NCBI GenBank assembly: GCA_964020975.1
Contig: OZ026616.1
Span: 84,431,868 to 84,495,867 of the forward strand
From: Hermodice carunculata
Lineage: Eukaryota > Annelida > Polychaeta > Eunicida > Amphinomidae
Length of the DNA stretch: 64,000 nucleotides
Direction of reading: 5' to 3'
Part shown: one piece after another, positions 37,120 to 49,415 of the stretch
Numbering within the stretch: position 1 is the stretch's first letter
How the letters are laid out: every line of letters starts with the position of its first letter
Made by a program: the position numbers and the translations under genes
Notes under the pieces: generated by a model
What the model was told of the DNA's origin: nothing
Seen by the model: the letters and a program-made list of their open reading frames with translations, nothing else
Databases searched by the model: none

Positions 37120-37439
37120 ACAACATACTTGGTTGACTCTATGCTCTATATGCAGCTGTACATGCAAAAAAAATCCTTTGATACGTAAATAAGGTTTTAT
37201 GTCATTACACCGTCTAGACAGAAAACAGTTTTACAGGCTCAAAAATGCAATAATATGTGGCGTAAGAGTTCAGACAAAGCCATGCCCTTATTGGTTAAAA
37301 TTTCTGAGCATTGTCCCTGCATGCTTCATTTGAGAAATGGTCAGGGTTCAGTAGATTTGGGTATCTAGAGCTTTGTTTGGCCTGCGGGAGCTCACTTCAC
37401 GTTCATGCTTTGAATCGTATACGCCAAAGTCGAGCATAA

Positions 37440-37720
37440 AATTTGCTTATAAATTTATAAAATGTTCTTCATTACACTTTCCAGAGTTTTTTGGCCACTT
37501 ACCGCTTCATCTCTGGTTTAGTGTGGAGGAGGGGGGAGAACCTTCCATAAGTATATCTGTCGACATAAAGAGCAAAACTTCTTGTTTATAAATTTAAAAG
37601 ATGTTTTTCCTTACACTTTCCAGAGTTTTTTGACCGCTTGTGGTTTTATCTTTGTTTTTAGTAAGGGGGAATTATCAAAAATATATCTGTCGGCATAAAG
37701 GTGCAATAATCTCTCTAATT
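37440..37720. repeat. Tandem duplication, two units of about 138 bp
   Basis: 'ttataaatttataaaatgtt' (from 37448) and 'ttataaatttaaaagatgtt' (from 37586) begin two aligned units that share 'acactttccagagttttttg' and end with 'atatctgtcgacataaag' or 'atatctgtcggcataaag'. Confidence 0.7.
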
Positions 37721-38533
<813 letters not shown>

Positions 38534-38549
38534 TTTACCACATGATCCC

Positions 38550-38970
38550 TGTTTTAGCACTGAAAAAAGTGACTCAAATAGGTTCAAGTTCAAGATGTTT
38601 CTGGTCCTGAAAGTTCTGAGATCAGCTGGTTCATGTATATATTCTCAGTAGAGGGCTCTGTTAGCAGGAAAGCTAGGTATGTGTATTTCCATTAGTTTCC
38701 ATTATAATTTGCACCTATGTAATTTTGAAACCACTCTACCTAGAAATATCAAATTTTTGTGGTAAATGGTTGTATATAGTAAAAAAACTCATGTAAATTT
38801 GGTAACTTTTGCTGGAAAACTATTCAATGAATTGAAAGTTACCTTGACATAGAATCTAATGGGAAGACACACCTCTAGCCCACAAGAATGTTGTGTATTG
38901 GTTGTATATTTAGCCAAATACACATACAATTGCTAATTGTGACACCTCCTATTCTGATTGGTCTACTTTG
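38550..38970 (-). repeat. Unnamed interspersed repeat R7, minus copy
   Basis: On the reverse strand this matches 63095-63440 over most of its length: shared words include 'agctggttca', 'cagtagaggg', 'cacctatgtaa', 'ggtaaatggttgt', 'attcaatgaattgaa', 'catagaatcta' and 'cctctagcccacaag'. A partial third copy is at 62270-62425. No termini or coding are recognised. Confidence 0.7.
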
Positions 38971-39071
38971 CTTTTTATGGTAACAGTCAAGACTACAGTA
39001 CAAGAAGCCACAGTGATAAAGAGCAACTTCCTGATTGGTTTGTCTGTCAAGGGGATAGGTGACAGTGCATG

Positions 39072-39253
39072 TACAGTGGTATCTGCTGTATGCAACCACT
39101 GCCGTCAGCAGCCGCATTGCTTTTTGTGGTCACTAGGTTTAGACACAGGGGTCAATTTCTTTGTAAAATTTACCTGTGGTGACAGGTTACCTGCTGTATG
39201 TGGCCACTTTTTCTTGGCAGAAGGCATGGCCACATACAGCAGATACCACTGTA
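39072..39253. mobile_element. TA-flanked MITE (CAGTGGTATCTGCTGTATG ends), copy 2
   Basis: TA at 39072-39073 and 39252-39253. The 19-base ends 'cagtggtatctgctgtatg' and 'catacagcagataccactg' are perfectly inverted. The interior follows copy 1 at 9573-9753 in order and length (178 against 177 bp). The internal 'gctgtatgtggccac' pairs with the right end. Confidence 0.8.
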
Positions 39254-39513
39254 TTGCAATATTGTAAAAACTGTTGTATGGAGTGCTTTGCAGCAACACA
39301 CAGATGTTTGCTGTTTTCTCGTATATTATGGGATTGTATGTCTGGCAGGTGCAAGATGGGAATGCTGTGAAAATAAACTGGTAATTTATTGTTACAAAGT
39401 TTAAAATATAGTTTTAAAACTTTGCATTTGTAGATATCACCAAGCTTAAATAAATTTCTTTGTTTGCAAATGGGTTCAGTGTGGGGTTTGCTGTGCGGTT
39501 TAGGGGATGTCAC
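39254..39513 (-). mobile_element. LINE RT C-terminal fragment
   Basis: Minus-strand translation HTEPICKQRNLFKLGDIYKC then KVLKLYFKLCNNKLPVYF is the post-RT segment of Jockey/CR1-type LINEs, corresponding to the thumb and C-terminal part of the copy at 7190. Both ends are cut off. The low-coordinate end abuts the TA-flanked MITE. Confidence 0.7.
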
Positions 39514-39929
39514 GCTCTTTTCTTAAAATTAAGGACACTTAAGACACCAAAAACCTTTGCATGCCCGATTTTGAAATTTTAACGGTTTTTACAAGATGAA
39601 TGTCCTTTCTATTAGTTGTCAAAATTTCGAGCTTTTAACTAAAGTAGAAATATGAGAAAAACGCCAAAAAACACACAGGCATATGGAAATCAGAACGTCC
39701 ATGTGTCATTCTTTTGGTTTTCAGCCGCCAAACGGAACAATGCCACCCGTCAATCATACTTAACAGCCTGCCACTTGGCTGCAGGTAGCAATGGCCCATG
39801 GCAAAAAGAGAGCGGTATCAGGGCGGCAATGCGAAATAAGGTAGCATGCCGAAAGTATGTTTGTGGGCACAGAAAAGATGCAAACATATCATAGCCTAAG
39901 TGGTTTACTTTATAGTTATCCTGCTTGCT
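39514..39929. other. No gene recognised
   Basis: Less AT-rich than average. The frame at 39652-39894 has no recognisable motif but lies beside the CpG-rich patch and could be transcribed. Confidence 0.35.
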
Positions 39930-40160
39930 TGCGGAAGACCAAACCTGCCATCCGTACACTGACCAAGAGCGGCCGCAGGCCGCAGGCCTCCCCACCGAAG
40001 CAAGGCAACACAACTTTCGTTGCCAGGCTTGAGGTCATGGGGCCGGAAGGGCCGCCTCCATGACGTCACACTTTGAAACCAGACTGTCGCTGTCGCCGTT
40101 TGACAGATCGCTGAATAATGTTTTCCATACTTCAAAGGCTCTTTTATTCATGTGATTGGC
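39930..40160. promoter_or_regulatory. CpG-rich patch with CRE and CCAAT sites
   Basis: A local CpG- and GC-rich segment ('gagcggccgcaggccg', 'gggccggaagggccgcc') in an AT-rich window, with the full CRE palindrome TGACGTCA (about 40061-40068) and an inverted CCAAT box 'tgattggcc' (about 40154-40162). On the minus strand the order is CCAAT, CRE, GC-rich, as in a TATA-less promoter. No convincing first exon is seen, so this is a candidate only. Confidence 0.35.
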
Positions 40161-42229
40161 CAAAAATTGATTGACCTCCCCAAATGTTCAGGGACGATGT
40201 TTACTACGTTTTGTACAGATATCAGCTCAACTTGAGCAAATGGTATTGTTTCAGAGGCAAATGATCAACATCAAAGGCCTTTGAAGCTTGTTTTCTCAGA
40301 AAGGATAATAGGACGAGAGCCCCACCTAAGAATGGTTATTCCAAGGAAACGGCTGGGCATAATTTAATCCGGTTAACGGCTTTTGATTCTTTAATGTCTG
40401 AACTGCAAAAACGATTCAGCAATTTTCTAAATTTTGCTTCATCCTTTTCCTATGAAATGAAGAAAATGAACATCCTGAAAATCAAAGAGTAAATTGAAAC
40501 ATCAAACTTTGAGCATGGATAACAGAAAAACTAAGCCAAACATAAAAAATCACAGGATCATTTTTTGTTGTCAATATGTCAGGATTAAGATCAAAGTGTA
40601 ATTATGATTTTATCACAAATAATTAGTGACTTATATCAACATTTATGGGGTGGATACTTTGCGGTCAACTTTCAATTGTTTATTCAACAATGAACATCAC
40701 AAACACCCAAATACGGAACATATAAATTCTTTGGAGTATGACGATTACACACATATATGATATGTTATCCTAGCGCAAATACATTTTGAGCTAGGATTGA
40801 CTAAAGGGGATTTATTTTTGGTGTCTTACCTGTCCTTAACAACCCTGCCAGTTTTATCCCCCTAAATTTATTATAATAGAAGTGATGGGCAAAGCAATTT
40901 TGGATTGGATCAGAAAGGACCCAGGATTCAAATAACACAAACTGTTTTATGTTACCAACAATTTTGGACAATGTAATATACATTTTACAGGGTATGTTTC
41001 TTTCAACATGGTGTTAAGTGTTTTAACATTAGTGATTAACATATGCTAACTGCATTCCTGGCTTAATCTGTAAGTGCATGGCTCCTGTCATTATCTAAGT
41101 AAACTTTATTCTTGCTTTCAAAATTAATTACAACAATTCAGACCCACTTAAAATTTTTTTTTAAATAAATGTATCACTGACTGAACTTTACACACTACCG
41201 TTTTAATCATCATTATGAAGTGTGCATACAAATCTTGACATGATGATTTGGGGGTCATTTCTAGGACAGCCTGAGAGTTTGACATGCATCATTTAACGAC
41301 TGTAAACATATTGAATTTTGCAAAAAATTAATTTTTCACAAATTTTGTGACTGCATTGTTGATGCAAAATTAAATATCCCGCGAAAGTTCAGGACACCAT
41401 AAATTGTTATATGGTCAAAACCTTGTTATAGGTTGTTGAATGTACCATTCAAACCATGATTCATCAATAAAAACACCAAGGCTTTTCTGTTTGAAATGTT
41501 TATTTCAGTACCTATGTTTAAAAGCTAAAAGTATAAATTAAAATGTCCAGGTGACGTAATGTCGTACAGAATAGTGTTAAATATACATGTAGTTCACAAT
41601 GCCAAGTTGGCGCTTTGGTGCTTTTTCAGCAGCAAGAATAGCACCTTGTAAAGAGCAAGAAAGCCACCATTTCATTTTTTTTTTTTTTTTTTCACAACAG
41701 GGACGGCATCATGTGATGAAGCCAGCAGTGGAACCCCAAATGCTTTCTGCAGTGTTGGCTATCACCTGATTACCTTGCTTTTTGATAGGACAACGCTTTG
41801 ATATGGCATAGAGCGGCTGAGGCACATGCAGGCAATCAACACCGGTGTCACCAAAATTGTAGCAGTCACGGCAAGTTTTGATTTTATGTTTAAAACTTTA
41901 AAATTTGCCCCCCCCCTTTTTTTGCCAGAGACAAAGTCGCAAAATTAAATATTCATGAAAAAATAAAGAATTCATGAAAATAAGTGCACACAAAAGATGT
42001 TTACAGTATCTTTCTTTTAATTTTCATGATAAATTGTACATCAGTAAAATTAGGAATAAAATATATTGCAAAAAATAGCGTTCAGAGAACGGATTACCCT
42101 CGGTGCCCCATCTTTTTTTCCTCAATTCTGCAATTTTCTTTTTTGAGACTTCGCAGTAGCACACTTTATACACAATTTCCATTTTGTTGTCTCTGTAATG
42201 AAAGAGTAATTCTATCCTTCTTGGGATCT
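40161..42229. other. No gene recognised
   Basis: Mostly anonymous. A run of about 19 T is at 41678-41696. On the minus strand between about 41880 and 41590 a protein-like translation (with CRDCYNFGDTGVDC) hints at a decayed exon or retrocopy next to an AATAAA on the same strand (near 41490). The support is weak. Confidence 0.35.
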
Positions 42230-42935
42230 TATGGTAACATTGTCCACTTGTGCACTACTCAGACGACCTTCAAATAAATACTTCAAAAGTTTCATAACAA
42301 GTTTAGAAATAATAAGAGAAAGCTCATTTTCAATAGGAACATAGTATATTATAATGTGCATCTCTGATAAAAATTTGGTGAAGCTGCAATGGATTCTTGT
42401 TGAGATATTACGTGGTCCCCTTGTGCGCCACTCAGACGGCCTCAAAATAAATATTTTAGATTTTCATAAAAAGTTAATAAATACAAAGAGGAAGGTGATT
42501 TTTCATAGGAACTTGCTCCATTATAAGATGCATTTCTGACAAAAATTTGTGAAAGCTGTGGTAAATATCTTTTTAGATATCACGGTAACATCATCAGGGT
42601 TGACATCACTCAGACGCCCTTCAAATAAATATATTAATAGTTAAAAAAAAAAGTTTAAAAATAATCAGAGAAAGCTGGTTTTCAATAGGAATGTGGTCCA
42701 TGGTAAATTTCTTCCGTGACAAAAAATTGGTAAAACTACAGTGAATATTTTTAGAGATATGGTAATGTCGTCCCCTTGTGTGCCACTCGGACGGCCTACA
42801 AATAAATACTTTAAAGTTTCATAAAAAGTTTATAAATACATAGAGGAAGTTGATTTGTTTATTGGAACCTGGTCCGTCAAAAGATTCATCTCTGACAAAA
42901 AATTGGCTAAGCTGCGTTTGGTATCTTTTTAGAGA
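42230..42935. repeat. Tandem repeat, 4 units of about 173-178 bp
   Basis: Markers 'cactactcagacgacc', 'cactcagacggcc', 'cactcagacgccc' and 'cactcggacggcc' recur at 42261, 42434, 42612 and 42789 (anchored on the shared ACG-type word). Each is followed by 'aaataaata', 'taaaaagtt', 'agaggaag' or 'agagaaagct', 'caataggaa', 'catctctgacaaaaa' and 'gctgc'. Unit length is in the satellite range. Units are diverged, so the array is old. It ends about 70 bases before a LINE tail. Confidence 0.85.
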
Positions 42936-43003
42936 TTGACACTTTCAGCCTAGCCTAGAAATGACCCTTTATTGACTTAAATCATATTTTACTGATTTCT
43001 AGC

Positions 43004-43700
43004 TTCAACTTTGCAAAATGTACCTATCAAAGAAACAGATAAAGTGAAAGCTAGCAATCACTGTTCTAAGCCTCTAGAAATGCATAAAATCCCTCAGCCA
43101 ATAAAATTCCAGCAACTATATAACATTGGTGATAGATTTCTTTTAGCTCAACATACATGCATGTCTCCATCTGGATACAGGCCAATAAAATTCACATTTA
43201 CTCAAAATTGGTGTAAAGGTTCTCCAAAATGTTCTTGTGGCTCACCTAGGGAAGATACATAGCACTATTTCCTTATCTGTCCCTCACATGCAGCCCCACG
43301 ATCAGCTTTGCATAACTTGATTTCCCATCTTGCACCATACATGTACAAACAGTATTATATAGCTCTCATGAAGCTTCATGAGCAAAACATTGAAATTTTC
43401 TTAGCAGTGCAAGAATATATTTCTAGGACAAATTATTTTAACACAACAGCTATTCTGTAAATTGTACATGTATTAGCATCTGCATTTGTATGTACTCTGA
43501 TTTAAAATCTATGGTTGGTCTAATTCATCACTTTGGGGGTCAAAATTTGCCCCATTGTCTGTCTCGTCTAAGTGTTTGTCATCTTTTGTGTGTGTCTGGT
43601 ACATCCTGTTCATTAGTCCTTTCCAGCAAGAGGAAATTACATGGGGTCTTGCCTTTTTTCCCAATTGTTATTGGTTATTACTGTTATGATATGTACTGTA
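43004..43700 (+). mobile_element. LINE C-terminal fragment with zinc-knuckle motif and 3' end
   Basis: Plus-strand frame from 43011: LYNIGDRFLLAQHT ... CKGSPKCSCGSPREDT, one in-frame TAG at about 43260, then HYFLICPSHAAPRSALHNLI and on to a stop at 43458-43460. The Cx C...H...C pattern and the 'HYFLICPSHAAPR' segment are the usual LINE C-terminus. The 3' non-coding part carries an AATAAA near 43690 ('tccaataaagtatg'). RT core absent. A different LINE type from the minus-strand copies. Confidence 0.7.
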
Positions 43701-44294
43701 CAGTGTCCAATAAAGTATGTTTAAATCATTGCATAAACTCATAAGCTCCCAACATGTCCAAGTGCTTCACATATACTTTAGTACATACATTGCTGAATAC
43801 TATTTTTTCTCCTTCAATTTTTCACTGAATACTACTTTTTCCTTTATAAAAGGCATTTTCAAATTCAGAAAAATATCAAGGTGGTCAAATTTAGGCTGGA
43901 GGTCAGGTCTGGGCTAGCCTGTAACTTTCCTAGAGTTATTTCTAGGCTCAAATTTTCAAACTTTTAAAAAGAATTCACCAGTTCTATTCTTGTTTTCCTA
44001 TGACTAACAGAATGCCGGTGGCAGGAGAGACAACACTCCAGCACGTAACAGCAGACACAATGACATGGGATGTTTAATTCATCCCAGTTCACCACATTCA
44101 TACACTTATTCTTTTATTTAATAATGTTCACACACAGAGGGAGAAAGTCTGTATAACTCAAAATAGCGCAGACCCACTCCCAAGCTTTATTTTAGTAAAA
44201 ATGGGAACAGGGCCATATCATTAGGACTTCCTATGATTTTGATTTACAGGTACACTTTCCCATACATGTACTTGGGATAGGTGTACCTAAGGCT
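43701..44294. other. No gene recognised
   Basis: Anonymous. Partial self-similarity 'gaatactattttttcctt' and 'gaatactactttttccttt' near 43795 and 43827. Confidence 0.4.
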
Positions 44295-44562
44295 GCAAGT
44301 GTGACTTGCATGTGTGGCACACCTCGTCATCTGGGACAAGTGGAACATGTGCCAACCCAAGCTGGTGCATGACTCCTGGGATCAACATACGTTACCATGA
44401 CGTCACACCATACAATACTAGACAGCACAATTGTCTCGTCTCGAGAAGTACGGCGCTGCAGCCCTTATCTTTTCAGTTCCTGAAGAGCCCCACTTGGGCG
44501 AAACCCGACAACTTTGCCCTTCATGGGGCCTTGCCTTCCTTTTGTGTTTTTCATTTCTAGGC
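44295..44562 (+). mobile_element. Insert interrupting a LINE, carrying a hammerhead-like core
   Basis: The LINE reading (LINYRPNFKAC on the minus strand) stops abruptly at about 44562. The sequence beyond is unrelated, less AT-rich and CpG-containing, with a CRE-like TGACGTCA (about 44398-44405) upstream of a hammerhead-like motif at 44472-44515. This order (ACGT site, then ribozyme) parallels 1231-1446. The left boundary is a guess. Possibly a terminal piece of a Penelope-like element or retrozyme. Confidence 0.4.
44472..44515 (+). ncRNA. Hammerhead-like core, second copy, degenerate
   Basis: Core CTGAAGA at 44480-44486 (the consensus is CTGANGA). Stem II is gccc (44487-44490) with gggc (44496-44499) around the loop cactt, then GAAA (44500-44503) exactly as in the consensus. 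The expected minimal stem III and NUH cleavage triplet are not well formed ('cccgac' follows). Stem I can only be drawn partially ('gtt' with 'aac'). Catalytic half good, cleavage half poor. Probably a relic. Confidence 0.5.
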
Positions 44563-45345
44563 AAGCCTTGAAATTTGGCCTGTAATTGATAAGAGATTCT
44601 TTTTTTAAATATTGGTTGCACTTTTGCACTTTTCAATTTGTCTGGAAAAATACCACTTGTGATCATTTGATTTATAATTATGGTGATTACTCTGAATATT
44701 TCATTTTTAATGGATTTCATCAGTTTTAAGGACACCCTATCATATCAATAGCTGGCTTTAGGTTTCAGTGCATCTATTATCTTCATAATCAGTTTTATGG
44801 ACACCCCATCATATGTATCCATAGCTGGCTTTAGGTTTCATGAATCTATTATCTTCAGAGCTGTGTCATCTGAGACACATGTGAATTTAAGCCTGTGATC
44901 TCTGAGATTTAGTTGGTAATCTTTCACACAGCCATTGGGAGCATCAACTTTCAAAGCAAGATCGGGTCCAATCTCTATAAAGTATATATTGAATGCATTT
45001 ATTGTATCCTTTTCATGATTCCATTTTTTTTTCATTTATGTTGAAAAATTCTGGAAGTGATCTCTTTTTCTTACCTTATTTAGTATATTGTTTACTGTTT
45101 TTCATGTATGTTTAATATCATTCTTACATTTCTTTAAAAAAGCACTCAAAGTAATCTTTTTTTAGCTTTTTGAATGTAATTTTTTTGTAATTTTTGAAAG
45201 TGTTCAGCTCTACTTTGTGTGCTTCCCATTCAAGTGTATTTAGTGGGGGGTTTTTTCAGACCCTTATACAAGACACCCTTCTTTTTTACTGATCTGATTA
45301 TACCTGGAGTTAGTCAATGTGATTTTTTGTTTGTATTTTTTATAC

Positions 45346-45581
45346 TTAACTCTTTCAGTGCCATGCAATCACGTCTTAAGTCAATCTACTGAAGTCAAAC
45401 TATTCTCAATTATCATTAGGATCTCAGATTCATATTCCTCGTAATTACATTCAAGTACCAGTATGCCTATAGTTCAAGGGAAAATATCCCAAGTTAACAG
45501 CTTTTCTAGGCTCGCATTGGGCACCATGTGTGCCGAGAAAAGCTGTTGACTCAGTCCAAAATTTGGCGCTTAAAGAGTTAA
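45346..45581. mobile_element. TTAA MITE type 2, copy c (complete)
   Basis: TTAA at 45346-45349 and 45578-45581. The ends 'ctctttcagtgcca' and 'tggcgcttaaagag' are inverted. The core 'ttaacagcttttctaggc' faces 'gccgagaaaagctgttgac': the arms match each other (note 'ttttcta'/'gagaaaa') but differ from other copies. Inserted within the LINE relic. Non-coding. Confidence 0.75.
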
Positions 45582-45737
45582 CTGTTTCCACAGGAACATG
45601 TTTGTCTGGTGCCCACTGAATAGTTGTATTAAGAAATTCAAAAGAATTGTTGGGATTAGTTTGACGATCTTCAGTTGTAAATTTCATTCTTCAATTTGTT
45701 TCCAAAGGTCTCAACATGATTTTCCTTATTTATATTT

Positions 45738-45835
45738 TATGCTCGGAACAAGCGGACTTGAACCTGCAACCTTTGGCACTAGTCCCTTAGCTGAAATGGG
45801 AAACACATATATCCACTCGACCAAATGTAGATTTT
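45738..45835 (-). repeat. tRNA-like SINE unit, minus copy
   Basis: On the minus strand: A box TTGGTCGAGTGGAT, then 'gtgtttcccatttcagct', 'agtgccaaaggttgc' and B box GGTTCAAGTCC. Same order as the 30.57-kb copy but with a few extra bases ('aagggacta') in the middle. No acceptor stem. Confidence 0.6.
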
Positions 45836-46840
45836 TATAAATCTGGGACCTTTTATCATATTTATAATTGAGAATGTCTATACATGCAAAATGGTCAGAA
45901 TCCTGCATGTTATTATCCCAGCATTTACATGGCTGTTATTTGTATCTGATACCTCATACAGAAAATTGTCTGCTATTGTTCCCCTTCTTTCTGACAGTCT
46001 TGTTGGTAAATGCAACTTGTGGGAAGAATCCCATAGATGTTATTGTGTCAAAATACCCTGCAGCGCACCTATGCTGAAATCCCCACCAAATATTATTTCA
46101 TGTTTTAGTCTTTGTAAGTTTCTTGTAGACATTCTTGAGATTCAAGATTGTCAAGCAGTATTTTTGATTCATCAACTTAAGCATTGACAGATTCATAGTT
46201 TAGACTGAAAACAGTAAATTGGTCATGCCTTTTTGATAAATATACACCAAGTAGTTCAGATCACAGTAAGGGGACTGCTCGATTACAGTAGGTTCATGTT
46301 GATGAAGATCGTTAACTTCTAAAATTATTTCATTTCCAATTACATTTAGTAAGAAATTGACATTGATTTCTCCAAGTTGATCTAGAATATTTGTGTCATC
46401 ATCCATTGATGGTTTCAACAAAATATTTTCTGGCTGGAAGTAACAGGAAAAACCGTGGGCTCAGTCCTGCCAAACCATTGGCTATTTCCCGGCCAGGAGC
46501 ATAAAGCTCGGTTAAGGCATGAAGTACACATGGTCTGGTCTGAAAACAAATTCTGGTTATTCAATTCTAAGTTTCTTTTGATTTTGCACCAAGTGCACCT
46601 GTGATGGTGATCCTGTCACGTCCACAATATCAAGTCTGTCAAAATGACCTTAGGCTTGCTCTACACATACATTATTCACAAGCTGATCAGTGTCTCCTTC
46701 ACAAATTTGGAAACCATATCATTTGGGTTATTATTACCAACAAGGCTATGTTATATTACACATTCCTTTGGTAACACTGACCAAGACATACATATAGTGG
46801 CAGTCTCCCACATGAAACAGTTATTTTGGTTTTGATCTTG

Positions 46841-47301
46841 TAGGTTACAGACCACAGTTGTGATTGGCTGGTTGCGCATCCCAACGGAGATAGTCCTTAA
46901 TTGTGAAAATACCGTGTTTTCAGCATGCTGTAGCTTCTGTTTAAATAAAGTTAGCTAAGTCAGGTTTGCTGCATCGCAGAGTTGCTTCATTGGTGGTCAT
47001 ATAGGTGCACTGTCTTCCAGGCCAGGTGGGAACTTTATGGTGGGGAAGGACAATGATGTGTCCCTGGCAAGAGCACAGTTCATACACCTGTATAAAGCTG
47101 ACATCCAGGTGTTGTTTCGTATTTCAATTATCACAAATTAACGAGCTGGGAATTGTATGACAAAAATCCGTCCATACTTTTCTGACATTTTTATCTGTTA
47201 AATGCCGTTCACGGAATTTCAAAATACCAAAATGCTGATTTTTTAGACTAAAAAATGCTAATATGAAAAATAGAAGGATTTATAACTGTAGTCTGTGGCC
47301 T
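46841..47301 (+). mobile_element. 461-bp TIR element, copy 1
   Basis: Reads the same as 49416-49876 at every position I compared, and the two have equal length. The ends are inverted repeats: 'aggttacagaccacagtt' at the left and 'aactgtagtctgtggcct' at the right (15 of 18 pair; the differences are all transitions). It has no coding frame. Flanks are 'cttgt' and 'attagg', giving TA...TA around the element if it starts at GG. The superfamily is not assigned. Confidence 0.7.
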
Positions 47302-49415
47302 ATTAGGGCTAATAACTCTGTATGTATTGGGACTCACATGGTCATGTTGTTATTCTATTATCGTCCATCAAGCAAGTTAAAAATGGGAAGTCAGTACTTT
47401 TTGACAGCTGCCTGGACAATTTTGAGTGATCCTAACAACTTTTACATGGATGGAGCATGCAAGATATGATCCTGGGACTGTAGATCACAAGGCAAATGGT
47501 TCGGGCTATGGTATTGTGTACCTCAGGCCAGCTTATGAAAGGAGAAAAGAAGTTTTACACCCACAGATCGGCTGTGAATATCAAGTTTAACAGTCTCAAT
47601 TTTCTAAAAATTCATGAAGTATCACATTTATCTCACAAATCATTGTGCATAGACATGTGGTACCTATCAGTGGAACCACACTGCATAAATAATAACAGGA
47701 TTCGCTGCAAGACATTTAACAAGTGCACAGGCTATGCCTCCTTTGCTGACTGCTTGGTAGATAGATAGCTTCCATAGCCCTTTTTATTTAGCGATACCTC
47801 ACAGGTACCACACAGGTAATTATATGTGTGTATGAGAAATTAACAATGCTAATATGATATGAATAAATTATGCTAATCCCATTGATATGAAACTTAGTGA
47901 CCCTCTGTTTCAAACTTTTAATTTTGTGCCATTGTCATTGTAGGCCTACAGCCTCCATTCATATGCAGAGCTGTTTATACAAAATCATGTCAAAGTGATT
48001 TTCGGCATACCAGAAAAAATGTGCATTGTCTGTCAGTTGAGCTGTACAAATCTTAGCTAAAATGTAAATTTCTTAGTGTTTGGTTTTGTTTTTGTTTCTC
48101 CCCCCCCCCCCCACCCCCTTTTATTATTATTATTTTTTTTTTTTTTTTTGGTAGACAAAAGCTTTGCTTGTCATACATGTATATGTGTGTCATTTGACTG
48201 GGGTAAATCATTTAAAATCAGGCATGCTGACTTTGTTGAGCTGTTGAGTTCATCAGCATATTATTTTCACATAAATGAATCAATTCATATCCATGGATAT
48301 GGATGACAGCACTTATGAACTGCAAATTTTATAACTTTTACCAAGCTAGTGTACATAGGTGGCAAAACATTTGAACTTCGACATACAACCGCATATAATT
48401 ATAAGAGTTTCAGAAAGTGAAACAAGGGGAAAAAAGTTAGCTTCCATTAAACACTTGCCTGAAAACACTTGTGCCTGATAATTGGATTGATAATTGGATG
48501 CTTATCAAATTTAAAATCAGAGCACTTGTGAATACAAATATGCATTTATGATATTGGAGTAACTGTACAAACTTTTGTCATTTTCTTTCTAATATGTGCA
48601 CATACACCAGAAACCATGTCAATAAACCACAACTTATACAGTCTACTGCAGAAAAAAAGGCATAGCATTATTGGTTTGTGGAAGCTGGATCACCCAACTG
48701 CCCTCCTAATGTTCAAACAATGGGCGCATTAACATTCCATAATTTTAGTACCAAAAAACATAATTTGCTGAATACTGCTACTCTAATCTGTGACCTACTG
48801 GTCTTAAACTGTGCACTTTGATGGGCTAATAATATTTAAACACTGAAACTGTTCCATTGTCTGCCATAATTCAGATTATATCAGGAAAATACTGCCATAA
48901 TGACTGGTATTAGATGCTGACTTGGTGTAATTGATACTCCCCCCATCCGCCATTAATGCCTCAGCAGTGATAGATGTCATATTTTTTGTAGACAAATGTT
49001 ACGAATCTATCCATAAATAGTAAAAAAATCACCAATTTCACCTAAAAATTCATGAAATTTTAGCAATATATTCAAATTTGGGGTTAAAATTAAGGGGTGG
49101 GGCATTGTAATTTGATCTCTCATTCTAAGGGCAGGACATGCAGGCAAGTGATTATGGGCTTGCATCATAGCCCATTGTGTATCGTATTCATATTGGACAG
49201 AAAAGAATTGATTGGATGCAATTATATAATTTTCCTCAAAATTTTAATTAATTATTTTATTTGTCATAAAAACTGATTTTTCAGATTTAAAGGTTGCTTG
49301 CCAAAAAGTTCATATTTTCCTTAATATTGAAGTTTGGTAAAGTTAATGCAAATCCTTTGCAGACAACAAGTTGTGGCTTCAGTTAAACAAGTTCAAAAAA
49401 TTTTGATAAGTCTAT
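47302..49415. other. No gene; C-run/T-run junction
   Basis: Lies between the two 461-bp copies. At about 48100-48150 a C run passes into an (ATT)n/T run. The 90-codon frame at 47496 has no recognised motif. Nothing in it looks like a transposase. Confidence 0.45.

Larger units (their letters stand above)
44562..46430 (-). mobile_element. LINE endonuclease/RT relic, minus strand
   Basis: From about 46430 downwards on the minus strand: the N-terminal endonuclease segment (FTVFSLNYESVN ... LDNLESQECLQET), decayed sequence, then at 45035-44838 the inter-domain linker (INAFNIYFIEIGPDLALKVD), and the start of the RT (SGIFPDKLKSAKVQPIFKK, LINYRPN). Frames change several times and the RT is cut at 44562. 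A type 2 TTAA MITE (45346-45581) and a tRNA-like unit (45738-45835) lie inside. The only copy in the window that still shows endonuclease sequence. Confidence 0.7.
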
